DNA from: Veillonella sp. CHU740
Lineage (GTDB): Bacteria > Bacillota > Negativicutes > Veillonellales > Veillonellaceae
DNA: 64,000 nt
NCBI RefSeq assembly: GCF_003992055.1
Contig: NZ_RQVD01000007.1
Span: forward strand, 36,739-100,738
Direction of reading: 5' to 3'
The translations under genes were made by a program, and so were the position numbers. Shown here in pieces: positions 27,533 to 35,570 of this stretch. The first letter of the stretch is position 1; each line of letters starts with the position of its first letter. Below the pieces are notes generated by a model. The model was not told where the DNA came from, ran no database searches, and was given only the letters and a program-made list of their open reading frames with translations.

Positions 27533-28461
27533 TGTTCAATATACTTCTCTTTCAATAATTCATGAATATGCTTTAATACTTTTGATTTACTATATGTTGT
27601 GATTTCAACTAAAGTTTTAGTCGTAATATACCCTTTTGTAATCCAATCGTATATCTCTAAAGCAGTATCGCTTACTCCTTCTAAAGACTGACGTAGCACT
27701 GGTAAAATAACCTCTATGGAGCTATCTGTAATTGTAAAGCTCGGCTTAGTTTTGCTTGTATGATAAGACCGAATAATCCTTTGTACACCTGTTCCATAGC
27801 GTTCAATTAGATGTAATCTAAAAAATACATCCCCCACAATAGGATTTTTTAGTTCTGATATACTGGCCTCCAAATAGTCCTTTTCCGTCAATCCTGGTGG
27901 CAACACACCTGGTGACACGATACGAATATACTCATCATACATCGAAATCTGAATATGCCGTTGACTATCCCAATCACGATGTACCAACGCATTCGCTACA
28001 GCCTCACGAAAGGCAACCTTTGGAATCCGTTCAATACGCTTACGGTAAAATCCTTGAATCTCTTCATACTCATAATATTGTTCAAATATCTTCAAAGCCT
28101 CTTGATGTTGCTTTAAAATAGATTCATGCTCATACTGATATCGATTCAAAATGATATTTTCAGTTTCCCCAAACCTAGCTATATCAATCCCTGTGAATTG
28201 ATTCACATCAGCTAATAGCGCTCCTGCATTCGTAAATCCATCCTTTAGGTCATATAGATCTAAGGTAATTAGTAAATCTTCTGAAAGTGCAGAAATGCCC
28301 ATTTCTTCTTGGCAGTATCTTTCAAGAATAGAAAATTCCAAATTTTGTACTTGACTAGATAAGGCATCAAAAGTAGTATTTGACCCTAACTTATCTGTTT
28401 TTAAAAAAGTTTTATTCTTACCAACTTCTTGCTTATATTCTAAATCTATGGATTCTCTCAT
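27490..28461 (-). CDS. AlbA_2/RecG-like ATP-binding family protein, apparently lacking its AlbA core
   Basis: A 323-aa member of the family often annotated as ATP-binding or transcriptional regulator with AlbA_2 (Schlafen) domain. The C-terminal part is typical: FREAVANALVHRDWD, IRIVSPGVLPPGL, NPIVGDVFFRLHLIERYGTGVQRII, and a winged helix at the end. The N-terminus begins like the AlbA_2 domain (RESIDLEYKQEV) but jumps straight to LGSNTTFDALSS, which in full-length relatives, as I recall them, follows roughly 130 more residues. This suggests an in-frame deletion of the domain core. ATG at 28461 follows GAGGTG at 6 bases. It is flanked by 183-bp direct repeats. Function uncertain, perhaps impaired. 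Confidence 0.8.
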   Translation of the reverse strand: MRESIDLEYKQEVGKNKTFLKTDKLGSNTTFDALSSQVQNLEFSILERYCQEEMGISALSEDLLITLDLYDLKDGFTNAGALLADVNQFTGIDIARFGETENIILNRYQYEHESILKQHQEALKIFEQYYEYEEIQGFYRKRIERIPKVAFREAVANALVHRDWDSQRHIQISMYDEYIRIVSPGVLPPGLTEKDYLEASISELKNPIVGDVFFRLHLIERYGTGVQRIIRSYHTSKTKPSFTITDSSIEVILPVLRQSLEGVSDTALEIYDWITKGYITTKTLVEITTYSKSKVLKHIHELLKEKYIEQVGQGRAVQYKIRG

Positions 28462-28498
28462 GATACTCACCTCATGTTTAGTATATCAAAAAAACACA

Positions 28499-28681
28499 AA
28501 AAAAGCACGATTCTAACATTTGCGCACACAAAAAACGCGATTTCAAGCACGATTTTAGTTTTCGTGCTTTTTCGCGTTTTTTATATCGTAGTTAGCATTA
28601 GATTAGGTTCAGTTAGATTAGATTAGCCTAGCCACCGTTTATCCACGGATTTTATACTGCACCGCTCTGCTTTGGCCTACT
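28499..28681. repeat. 183-bp direct repeat, copy B, with a 3' gene fragment
   Basis: Second copy of 27350-27532, offset 1149 bases. It ends with an orphan copy of the last ~14 codons of the AlbA-type gene, in frame with nothing, and then breaks off. It lies between that gene's start and the pseudouridine synthase gene, so it is the scar of a tandem duplication, deletion or insertion event. Confidence 0.9.
28530..28582 (-). terminator. nested terminator hairpin, copy B
   Basis: Same hairpin as 27381-27433. It can terminate the pseudouridine synthase transcript. Confidence 0.65.
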
Positions 28682-28714
28682 GATAGTAACTACAGCTATA
28701 ACCATACAAAGCTA

Positions 28715-29665
28715 TTACACTTCTATTACTATTTGCCGCCCTGTGCGCATGTGATAACACACTAGCCGATAGGCTCTTAAAGCAAAAGTCTTTTCTGGGA
28801 CTTCTGCCAGTACTTGTATTGGCTCTTTCGCTGTATTTTCCGAATCTTTTTGTACACTTGTATGCACTTGTGTAGTATCCATCCCCAAAGTGCCATGCTT
28901 ATATTCCACCGCTTGCGCATCTGCATACAACGGATCATGTACCAACGGATGCCCTATGTGTGCCATGGTCACTCGAATTTGGTGGGTCTTGCCCGTCCAT
29001 AATCGAATGCGCACTTCTGTTGTATCTTGGCTTGCATCATAGGATAGAACTTCGTATTCCGTTTTGGTCATCACACCCTCTGGGTGTACCTCTTGGTGGA
29101 TTCCATCTGCACTTTTGCGGATAGGTAGTTCTAGTACCTCATGAGCTTGTGCCAATCGACCTTGTACCGTCGCTCGGTACCATTTTTCCAATCGGTTATC
29201 ATCCATCTGCAGTTGGTAAAAATGTTGTGCCAAACCATGCTTGGCTACTACCACCAAGCCCGATGTATCTCGATCCAACCGATTTAGGAATCGTACTTTT
29301 CCGTAAATTTTATGTATTTTAAAATAATGAGCTACTCCATTCGCTAAGGATACTTGCCCTTTTGAGTTCATCGTGATACCCGATGGCTTATCTACAATAA
29401 GAATATCTTCATCTTCATAAGCAATAACTAATGACATCTCGATTGGATCGTGATCGATGCGTTCTTTTAGAGGAATCATTTCTAATACCATTCCCTCTGA
29501 AAGTCCCGATTTCGCCGTACACAGTTGCCCCTCTAATCGGACAGAATTTGCCCCGAAGAGTTCCTTCATTGTTTTACGTGGGAATTGATGGATATCTAAC
29601 CATTCCCCTAACGTCGGTGCTGTTGAGTTTTCAATTGTATATGTTAACGTTCGTTTGTCTTTCAT
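28715..29665 (-). CDS. RluA-family pseudouridine synthase
   Basis: A 316-aa enzyme of the RluA family, which isomerises uridines in rRNA or tRNA. The catalytic motif is RFLNRLDRDTSGLVVVAKH: the Asp in RLDRDTSG is the nucleophile. Other family text: IVDKPSGITMNSKG, KWYRATVQG, LWTGKTHQIRVTMAHIGHPLVHDPLY. An N-terminal S4-like segment (LGEWLDIHQFPRKTMKELFGANSVRLEG) precedes. ATG at 29665; the upstream ribosome-binding site is weak. Which RNA and position are modified cannot be told. Confidence 0.9.
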   Translation of the reverse strand: MKDKRTLTYTIENSTAPTLGEWLDIHQFPRKTMKELFGANSVRLEGQLCTAKSGLSEGMVLEMIPLKERIDHDPIEMSLVIAYEDEDILIVDKPSGITMNSKGQVSLANGVAHYFKIHKIYGKVRFLNRLDRDTSGLVVVAKHGLAQHFYQLQMDDNRLEKWYRATVQGRLAQAHEVLELPIRKSADGIHQEVHPEGVMTKTEYEVLSYDASQDTTEVRIRLWTGKTHQIRVTMAHIGHPLVHDPLYADAQAVEYKHGTLGMDTTQVHTSVQKDSENTAKEPIQVLAEVPEKTFALRAYRLVCYHMRTGRQIVIEV

Positions 29666-30041
29666 ATAGTTTCCAATTCATCCTAGTTTTTGCTGTCTAA
29701 GTCATCTTCCAATACGTATCTTATTTTTAGACTCTATTTGCTTTATGTATCCACGCTTTCAGAAAAATAAAGCAAACTCTTTTTTGCTTTTTTTGCTCTC
29801 TCTCTGCTTTTCTATCTATATTTTACCATATCTAACCCTATAAAACGTCTCTTATATTTATCTTTTACAAACTATGCAATCCTATATACAAAGAAGAGAA
29901 AAACGTATGGCGCATAAATCCACGAGACATTCTAATTGTAGTGATTTCTCCGACGGTGTCACAAATTTACTTTTACAGGTAAAAATGGTATCCTATGATT
30001 ACTTTATAAAATTATTTTGTTGAAAAAGTCAGGAGAAAGTA
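29666..30041. other. 376-bp divergent intergenic region
   Basis: Separates the pseudouridine synthase (-) from the phospholipase D-like gene (+). No gene seen. It contains a small AAAGCAAA/TTTGCTTT hairpin with T-runs on both strands (29769-29794) and a candidate promoter at 29972-29999. Confidence 0.6.
29972..29999 (+). promoter_or_regulatory. candidate promoter of the phospholipase D-like gene
   Basis: -35 TTTACA (29972-29977), 16-base spacer, -10 TATGAT (29994-29999). Confidence 0.45.
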
Positions 30042-30887
30042 ATGGGATTGTTTTCAAAAAATAAAGGTTCCCTTTTTATTCGCTGTACTCATTGTGGGTA
30101 TACTACAAAAGTTACAAAAGAATTATTCGCAAAAATTTTAGGTGCCGCAACAGTTGGTTTTGGATTTAAAGCCTGGGTAGGTTTTCTATTTGCAGGTACA
30201 GGATTTGCCATGGCCATTTGTATAGCTATTCTTGCCGGTGGTGTAGCTATGATGGCATATGCTAAAACTATTGTAGAGTGGCTTAACAAGCGCTATTCTT
30301 GTCCTCAATGTAGTAATAAGTCCTGGGACACATATGAAGAAAGCGAATTAGAGCTATTAGATCAAAAAGAACAAGAAGAAGACATGAAAGAATTCTTCGG
30401 TGGGGAAGATACTGTTGTCTATTTCGACGAAAAAATACGTGTTGCTTTTGAAGCCGGTATAAAGCATGCTCAATCAGAAATAGCTATCGCCGTACCTTTT
30501 ATCAACAAAAGCATTATTTCTGAAAAAATTACACTGAAAGAGACCTTACAAAGTTTAATAGTAGATGCACTAAAAAGAAATGTAAAAGTGAAAATTTTAT
30601 ATGGAATGAAAAAGAATACCAGTGATGACCCCGCTCTGCAACAAGCACGTCAAGATATGAAAAGCTTTTTTGCTGAACTTCGACATTTGAGTAAGAACCT
30701 AAAAATTAAAGAAGGTAATGTTCACTCTAAAGTTGTTATATATGATAAAAAATATATGTTAACAGGTAGCTTTAATTACCTTAGTTTTGGCGGTAAATAT
30801 GATAAAAATACAAGAAAAGAAGCTACCAACGCACATTATGAACAAAAAAGAATTAAACCATTCTATGAAGAATATTTTAACTTTTAA
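30042..30887 (+). CDS. zinc-ribbon, membrane and phospholipase D-like domain protein
   Basis: 281 aa; ATG at 30042 follows AGGAGA at 5 bases. N-terminal CTHC (Cys15, Cys18) and CPQC (Cys87, Cys90) could form one zinc ribbon split by a hydrophobic stretch (about 33-77, one or two helices). A charged linker follows. The C-terminal domain is phospholipase D-like, with one HxKx4D motif (His228, Lys230, Asp235) followed by GSFN (242-245) as in this superfamily. A single motif implies a dimeric active site, as in Nuc-type nucleases. Activity may be on nucleic acid or phospholipid. It stands alone. The combination is unusual to me, and defence or envelope repair are only guesses. Confidence 0.8.
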   Translation: MGLFSKNKGSLFIRCTHCGYTTKVTKELFAKILGAATVGFGFKAWVGFLFAGTGFAMAICIAILAGGVAMMAYAKTIVEWLNKRYSCPQCSNKSWDTYEESELELLDQKEQEEDMKEFFGGEDTVVYFDEKIRVAFEAGIKHAQSEIAIAVPFINKSIISEKITLKETLQSLIVDALKRNVKVKILYGMKKNTSDDPALQQARQDMKSFFAELRHLSKNLKIKEGNVHSKVVIYDKKYMLTGSFNYLSFGGKYDKNTRKEATNAHYEQKRIKPFYEEYFNF

Positions 30888-31348
30888 TAGTTAAGTCATG
30901 AACTTTCGTTAGTATCCTATAAACATCCACAAAAAATACTACTTACGCCGTAGCATTATGAGGTAATCTATGAATCTCAAAACATCTATTGATTGAATCG
31001 ATAGCATCGCAAAATAACACGTATCACATAAGCTATTGCACATGTAATACTATGATAATAATTACCTGTAACGGTTGACACGTATATGAATTTTTCTACG
31101 TTTGCAAAAAATTATAGGCCACACAAATACACTGATACTAAGCATGCAAAACCTATATACTTCTATCTAAAATATGAATATAATTTCAATTGACATCTTT
31201 TTACTAGGGTTATAAAATGATAATATATATCACTAAAAGTAAGGCTACTTTATATACAAGGTACTTTTTATACTCTCCCCTTATATATAAGTAGTCTTTC
31301 TTTATGTGTTAGGTTTGGTGTAATTTTTTATAGAAAGGTGTGTTTGTA
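30888..31348. other. 461-bp intergenic region upstream of exbB
   Basis: No gene seen. It contains the exbB promoter with a Fur-like box (31190-31232) and an inverted repeat (31246-31264 with 31277-31296) that could fold in the leader. Confidence 0.6.
31190..31232 (+). promoter_or_regulatory. exbB-exbD-tonB promoter with Fur-like box
   Basis: -35 TTGACA (31190-31195), 17-base spacer, -10 TAAAAT (31213-31218). Overlapping it, TGATAATATATATCA (31218-31232) is a near-palindrome resembling a Fur box. Iron repression of the operon is inferred. Confidence 0.7.
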
Positions 31349-31966
31349 ATGAATCAAATGTTATCTATTTTCCATCAAGGCGGACCGGTAATGTACCTGT
31401 TCCTAATTATTTCTGTGCTCACAATTGCTATCGGCATCGATCGCGTATTAGTATATCGTAAAACAGCCGGTGCCAATCGTTTAGTAGAGGAAACTATGGC
31501 TACTAAATTTGCCCAAGGCAATGTGAAAGAAGCTCTCGCTTTTGCCAAAGAGCATCCTGACAATGTATTGGCTCAATTGGTTGTGGAAGGTGTAACTGCA
31601 CAACAAGATGGATTTGCTGTAGAAGCTACTTTAGAAGCCCAAGCTATGCGTACTATCAACGTATTGCAAGACCGTTTGAGCTTACTAAGTACATTTGTTA
31701 CATTAGCACCTATCTTAGGTCTATTAGGTACCGTTGTAGGCATGATTGATTCTTTCAGCGTGTTAGATTTATCCAACGGTCAACCGATGGCGATTACCTC
31801 TGGCGTAGGGGAAGCGTTGGTAGCCACTGCTGCTGGTTTATGTGTAGCTACAGTAGCCCTTGTATTACACGCTATTTTCTCTCGTAAAGTCAACTTAATC
31901 GTATCTGATATGGAACAAATGATGGCTTCCATCATTCGTTTCCTTCATAAAAAGGAGAATGCTTAA
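31349..31966 (+). CDS. exbB: ExbB/TolQ-family proton channel protein
   Basis: A 205-aa inner-membrane subunit of the TonB energising complex; ExbB pentamers with ExbD use the proton gradient to drive TonB. It has a helix near the N-terminus (VMYLFLIISVLTIAIGIDRVLVYR), a cytoplasmic middle and two C-terminal helices, with LLSTFVTLAPILGLLGTVVGMI and GEALVATAAGLCVATVALVLHAIF, the family core. ATG at 31349 is preferred over GTG at 31340, which overlaps the AAAGG site. TAATG overlap with exbD. Confidence 0.94.
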   Translation: MNQMLSIFHQGGPVMYLFLIISVLTIAIGIDRVLVYRKTAGANRLVEETMATKFAQGNVKEALAFAKEHPDNVLAQLVVEGVTAQQDGFAVEATLEAQAMRTINVLQDRLSLLSTFVTLAPILGLLGTVVGMIDSFSVLDLSNGQPMAITSGVGEALVATAAGLCVATVALVLHAIFSRKVNLIVSDMEQMMASIIRFLHKKENA

Positions 31967-32370
31967 TGAAACTTCGGAGTATGAAAGTACAAGAAGAACC
32001 GAAGTTAATGATCATCCCTATGATTGACATCATCTTTTTCCTTCTTGTATTCTTTATGATTAGTACCATGACTATGGTACAGCAAAATACTTTTAAAGTG
32101 GGCTTACCACAAGCTAGCTCCGCTCAATTAGATATGAACCAACATGCGAATATTACAGTCATGGCGGACGGCAATATTGCTTTCAACAAAGAAAGTCTCG
32201 ACAAAGAACAATTGATTCGTCGTGTGCAAATTGAATTGCAACGAAATCCTGATTTACAAGTCATTCTAAACGGTGATAAAGACGTCAACTATGGATTTGT
32301 CATTGAAACATTCGATGCTTTAAAACAAGCAGGTGTGAAAAAACTATCCATTGCCGTAGAAAAGAGGTAA
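31966..32370 (+). CDS. exbD: ExbD/TolR-family protein
   Basis: A 134-aa partner of ExbB. One transmembrane helix (IPMIDIIFFLLVFFMIST) carries the conserved proton-handling Asp. The periplasmic domain ends with LNGDKDVNYGFVIETFDALKQAGVKKLSIAVEK, typical of ExbD/TolR. Its ATG shares one base with the exbB stop. Confidence 0.94.
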   Translation: MKLRSMKVQEEPKLMIIPMIDIIFFLLVFFMISTMTMVQQNTFKVGLPQASSAQLDMNQHANITVMADGNIAFNKESLDKEQLIRRVQIELQRNPDLQVILNGDKDVNYGFVIETFDALKQAGVKKLSIAVEKR

Positions 32371-32373
32371 TCC

Positions 32374-33096
32374 GTGAAGGAAGATAAATTTTGGAAATAT
32401 GCCCTCTACATCTCCTTGGCAGGACACATCGCTCTTATCCCCGTGGCATCGGCTATCTTTAATAAGGTGACGGAACCATTTCATGAATCAACAACCACGT
32501 TCTATGAGGTAAGCATGGCTGAAAGCGCTCAGGAGCAAGCATCAGAAACTCCACAACCTGCGGAAGAACAACCTCCACAAGAGGAAAGTGCGCCCCCTGA
32601 GCCTCAAGAAGCTATGGCTATCCCTGAAATTCCAGATGCCATGAAGCCAGATCCTCGACCAGAGCAACCGAAACAGGAGACGCCAAAGCAAGACGTACCA
32701 AAGCAAAAGCCAAGTACCTTGCCAAAGCAATCTCCTTCGACAAACTCTAACGCTTCGTTACAAGCCGCAGAAGCTGCGGCTCGTGCCAAAGCAGAAGCAG
32801 ATGCTGCCGCTCGTGCTGCCGAAGAAGAAGCTAGGACCACAGTTGTCAATCCTCCATCGCCGTTGGGCAACCTGCAACCAGCTAACCCAACACCTGGACA
32901 ATCTGGTACCGTGTACGTAGCTGCCGATATTTACGAAAGCGGCCAAGTCGCATCAGTTCAAGTCTCTGGCGATGCCAACGCAGCCCAACAAAATGCGGTC
33001 GCAGCCTATATACCAACCGTTCCATTTGCACCTGGCACCAACAAATTTGGCGACCCATTACCTGCTAGAATACGATTCTCCATCGTATTCCAATAA
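32374..33096 (+). CDS. tonB: TonB-like energy transducer
   Basis: A 240-aa protein that carries energy from ExbBD to outer-membrane receptors. A GTG start at 32374 follows AGAGG at 5 bases. Helix about 10-27 (ALYISLAGHIALIPVASAIF) anchors it; residues about 50-115 are rich in Pro, Glu, Gln and Lys (spanning the periplasm); an Ala/Glu coil follows. The C-terminal domain (about 170-240) ends with PARIRFSIVF, matching the TonB C-terminal strand. The C-terminal domain is diverged. Assignment leans on operon position after exbBD as well as architecture. Confidence 0.88.
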   Translation: MKEDKFWKYALYISLAGHIALIPVASAIFNKVTEPFHESTTTFYEVSMAESAQEQASETPQPAEEQPPQEESAPPEPQEAMAIPEIPDAMKPDPRPEQPKQETPKQDVPKQKPSTLPKQSPSTNSNASLQAAEAAARAKAEADAAARAAEEEARTTVVNPPSPLGNLQPANPTPGQSGTVYVAADIYESGQVASVQVSGDANAAQQNAVAAYIPTVPFAPGTNKFGDPLPARIRFSIVFQ

Positions 33097-33202
33097 TACT
33101 TTATATTTTATAAATAACTGTACTATACTAAACATAACAAAAGAAGAGCCACCAACGTGTCGAAGGCGTTAGGCTCATCTCGATAACTGTTAAATCGAAA
33201 TT

Positions 33203-33247
33203 GCCTAACGTGTTAAGGTGTGTCAGACCTTATTCGTTAGGCTTTTT
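33203..33247 (+). terminator. terminator of the exbB-exbD-tonB operon
   Basis: GCCTAACG pairs with CGTTAGGC, with inner AAGGT/ACCTT, followed by TTTTT. A smaller GAGCC/GGCTC hairpin lies just upstream (33145-33177). Confidence 0.8.
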
Positions 33248-33315
33248 CGTTACTTATTAAAGAAACGAAAAATTTCTTTTTTGTGCATTTATAATACTTA
33301 TACTATAATTTAGGC

Positions 33316-33384
33316 ATAAAATTAATGAGTTCCACATATGAACAACAAACCCCCACGGCCGGGTACCGTGGGGGTTTTGCTTTT
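33316..33384 (+). ncRNA. possible short RNA ending in a strong hairpin
   Basis: Upstream are -35 TTGTGC (33281-33286; weak), 17 bases, -10 TATAAT (33304-33309). The predicted RNA ends with the 12-bp hairpin AAACCCCCACGG/CCGTGGGGGTTT (33347-33378) and TTTTGCTTTT. A start codon occurs within it, but no meaningful protein was seen. Tentative. Confidence 0.35.
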
Positions 33385-33385
33385 C

Positions 33386-33658
33386 CCTGAGGAACGCCAT
33401 TTCGAGTAGTAGCCTTGTGGCGTTCTTTTATTACTTATATGACACAGATACAAGAAGAGCACGGCATACACAAAACTCATCTTAAGCACCGAAGTTATGC
33501 GTAGTAGCCTTGTGGCGTTCCTTTCTACCTAACTCACGCAATCACAAAAGACCGCAACATGCTCCTGAACAAACCTACCGTAGGATCAGTTTGAGAAGGA
33601 GTATGTTGCGGTCTTACTTATGATACTTCTGAGAAAAAACGCCACAGGCTACATAGCA
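33386..33658. repeat. composite nested-palindrome element, copy 2
   Basis: Two left arms (33386-33427 and 33488-33521, both ending CCTTGTGGCGTTC), the central hairpin 33548-33615 (68 bases, same core as copy 1) and a right arm 33637-33658 (AACGCCACAGGCTACATAGC). The right arm ends 2 bases before the stop codon of the binding-protein gene. Confidence 0.87.
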
Positions 33659-33660
33659 TC

Positions 33661-34752
33661 TCAAGGAGCTAACCAAGCTCGAAGTTCGTCTATGGCCCTC
33701 TCTTTCGCAATAATTCCATGGGAACTCCACACTTGATTCGTCACCACATGTACATGTCCTTCTTGCACAGCTGGAATCGTATGCCAAATCTCCATGGACT
33801 GCATATCTTGAAGCTCTTTTCCTACCTGATCTGATGTAGTTCGAGTACTTGCCCCAAAGGCTGTACTTACTAATAAATATTTCGCATCAATATCTGGCAA
33901 CATCTCATAAGATACGGCATTATTACTTTTACCGTCTAGCGCTAAGGATTCCGTATCTGGCGTAATGTTCAACAAATCAAAAATGAATCGACTATTCACA
34001 CTGGAGGAATACGGATACAAGCGTATTTCTTTTTTCATAACCCGAATGTAGGCTAGAGGACTATCTCCAATACGAGATTTTATGGCTATACGAGCCTCTT
34101 TTACATGGTCGTAATACTTGTGCAATCGTGCCTCTGCCTCTTTTTCACGATGTAATACCATGCCCAATGTGAGTAGGGCACGCTCCGCATCTTGCAGTTC
34201 AAAAGCTGCGGTGGGTGCAATTTTGTTCAGCGCATCAAAGGTACTACGAGTGAAGGAGTCACGCATAATAATCAAATCTGGTTTTAAGGCCTCAATTTGC
34301 TCTAAATTGATGGTCTTCGTTTCCTCATTGATACTGATGTGCTGTACACCTTGCGCCTCTAATTCATCATGCAAGTAAAAATTATCTCGATTGTAAGCAC
34401 CCACCATAGGAGCCCCCAACGCATACATCGGGTCTTCCATGCGAATCACCACAATACGGTCCTGCTTGTTAGGAATCACCGTAGTACCATATTTATGATG
34501 CAATACCATTTTCTCATCTTCATTGGTAATCAGCTTTTCTGCAGATTGCTTTACTTTCTTGAAGCGAGCATCCATCTCTTTCGTGATAGCCTCATCAGTG
34601 TCGAGCCGTTTTTCTTTCACCACAGAACCTTCCCCTACACGAGGAGCACCCCAGGTGCTGAAAGTACCACTCACGAGCCCATATACAAGGCCTCCAATGA
34701 TAGCAAGCACTACCACCCAACCAAGATAGGTTCCTATACGACGTCCCATCAT
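33661..34752 (-). CDS. iron-siderophore ABC transporter substrate-binding protein
   Basis: A 363-aa periplasmic binding protein of the FecB/BtuF (cluster A helical) fold. The N-terminus has a transmembrane helix (WVVVLAIIGGLVYGLVSG) and no lipobox Cys, so it appears to be held by an uncleaved anchor. Family features: DRIVVIRMEDPMYALGAPMVGAY at the start of the fold, LEQIEALKPDLIIMRDS, and a C-terminal GHVHVVTNQVW. The first ATG overlaps the ATPase stop (ATGA); the next codon is also ATG and has better spacing to GGAG. It is last of a four-gene import operon. Ligand probably a ferric siderophore, from the operon and nearby TonB system. Confidence 0.88.
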   Translation of the reverse strand: MMGRRIGTYLGWVVVLAIIGGLVYGLVSGTFSTWGAPRVGEGSVVKEKRLDTDEAITKEMDARFKKVKQSAEKLITNEDEKMVLHHKYGTTVIPNKQDRIVVIRMEDPMYALGAPMVGAYNRDNFYLHDELEAQGVQHISINEETKTINLEQIEALKPDLIIMRDSFTRSTFDALNKIAPTAAFELQDAERALLTLGMVLHREKEAEARLHKYYDHVKEARIAIKSRIGDSPLAYIRVMKKEIRLYPYSSSVNSRFIFDLLNITPDTESLALDGKSNNAVSYEMLPDIDAKYLLVSTAFGASTRTTSDQVGKELQDMQSMEIWHTIPAVQEGHVHVVTNQVWSSHGIIAKERAIDELRAWLAP

Positions 34753-35567
34753 ACTCCACCACCTGCTTGTTTCGCTTTTTCCACCGATGCGTGGGTGTAG
34801 GCAATGCAGTACGGACGATTGGTTCGTGGGTCATTCAAAATGATGGAGTCCACTCCAAAAATAGTACTCAACATCTCTTCTGTTAAGACCTCATGAGGCG
34901 TGCCTTGAAAGTGTACATGGCCGTCTTTCATAGCAATGATATGGTCTGCATACCGAGCAGCTTGGTTCAATTCATGAATCACCATGATGACCGTTTTCTT
35001 ATACTCTTGGTTCAATCGTTCCACTAGTTCCAGTACATCCATTTGATGGGAAATATCTAAATAGCTAGTAGGTTCATCCAAGAATAGAATATCTGTATCT
35101 TGGGCAATAGCCATAGCAATCCATGCCCGTTGACGTTGACCACCAGACAAATTCTGAATCGGTGTGTGTGCAAAGTTATGTAAATCTGTCACATCAATAG
35201 CCCAATCGATTAAGTCACGGTCCTGCTGACTTTCACGTTGCAAAATACCAGATTTATGGGGAGCTCGACCATAACTAATGAGGTCACGCACCGTCAAAGA
35301 CCCTGGTGCCATTGGGTTCTGTGGCAAAATAGCCAACTGTTTCGCCAGTTCTTTCGTATCTTTTTTATGAATATCCTCGCCGTTTAAAATAACGGCGCCC
35401 CCTTTAGGCGCAATGATTCGGCAAATCGTTTTTAAAAGAGTAGATTTACCGCATCCATTGGATCCAATCAAGGCCGTTACCTTTTCCAAAGGAATCCTAA
35501 TATCTACGTCTTTACTGATAATCTTATGTTCATATCCAGTAGAAACGTGTTGTAATTCAAATGCCAT
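34749..35567 (-). CDS. iron-siderophore ABC transporter ATP-binding protein
   Basis: A 272-aa FecE/FhuC-type ATPase. Walker A GSNGCGKSTLLK (about 34-45), Q-loop LAILPQNP, signature LSGGQRQRAWIAMAIA, Walker B DILFLDEPTSYLD, switch His in VMVIHELNQAARYAD. ATG at 35567 follows GAGGAT at 6 bases, 3 bases after the permease stop. Energises the two downstream-listed permeases (35571-37612). Confidence 0.95.
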   Translation of the reverse strand: MAFELQHVSTGYEHKIISKDVDIRIPLEKVTALIGSNGCGKSTLLKTICRIIAPKGGAVILNGEDIHKKDTKELAKQLAILPQNPMAPGSLTVRDLISYGRAPHKSGILQRESQQDRDLIDWAIDVTDLHNFAHTPIQNLSGGQRQRAWIAMAIAQDTDILFLDEPTSYLDISHQMDVLELVERLNQEYKKTVIMVIHELNQAARYADHIIAMKDGHVHFQGTPHEVLTEEMLSTIFGVDSIILNDPRTNRPYCIAYTHASVEKAKQAGGGV

Positions 35568-35570
35568 AGT

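Larger units (their letters stand above)
33097..33660. other. 564-bp intergenic region between tonB and the binding-protein gene
   Basis: No protein gene. It holds the tonB terminator (33203-33247), a possible short RNA (33316-33384) and composite repeat copy 2 (33386-33658). Confidence 0.65.

Noticed and set aside
27350..28681. Insertion sequence with long target duplication
   Set aside because: 183 bases is far too long for a target duplication, the enclosed gene is not a transposase, and copy B carries a piece of the gene itself.
29769..29794. Terminator in the divergent region before the phospholipase D-like gene
   Set aside because: The hairpin has T-runs both ways, but no gene ends there; it may be a chance feature of an A/T-rich stretch.
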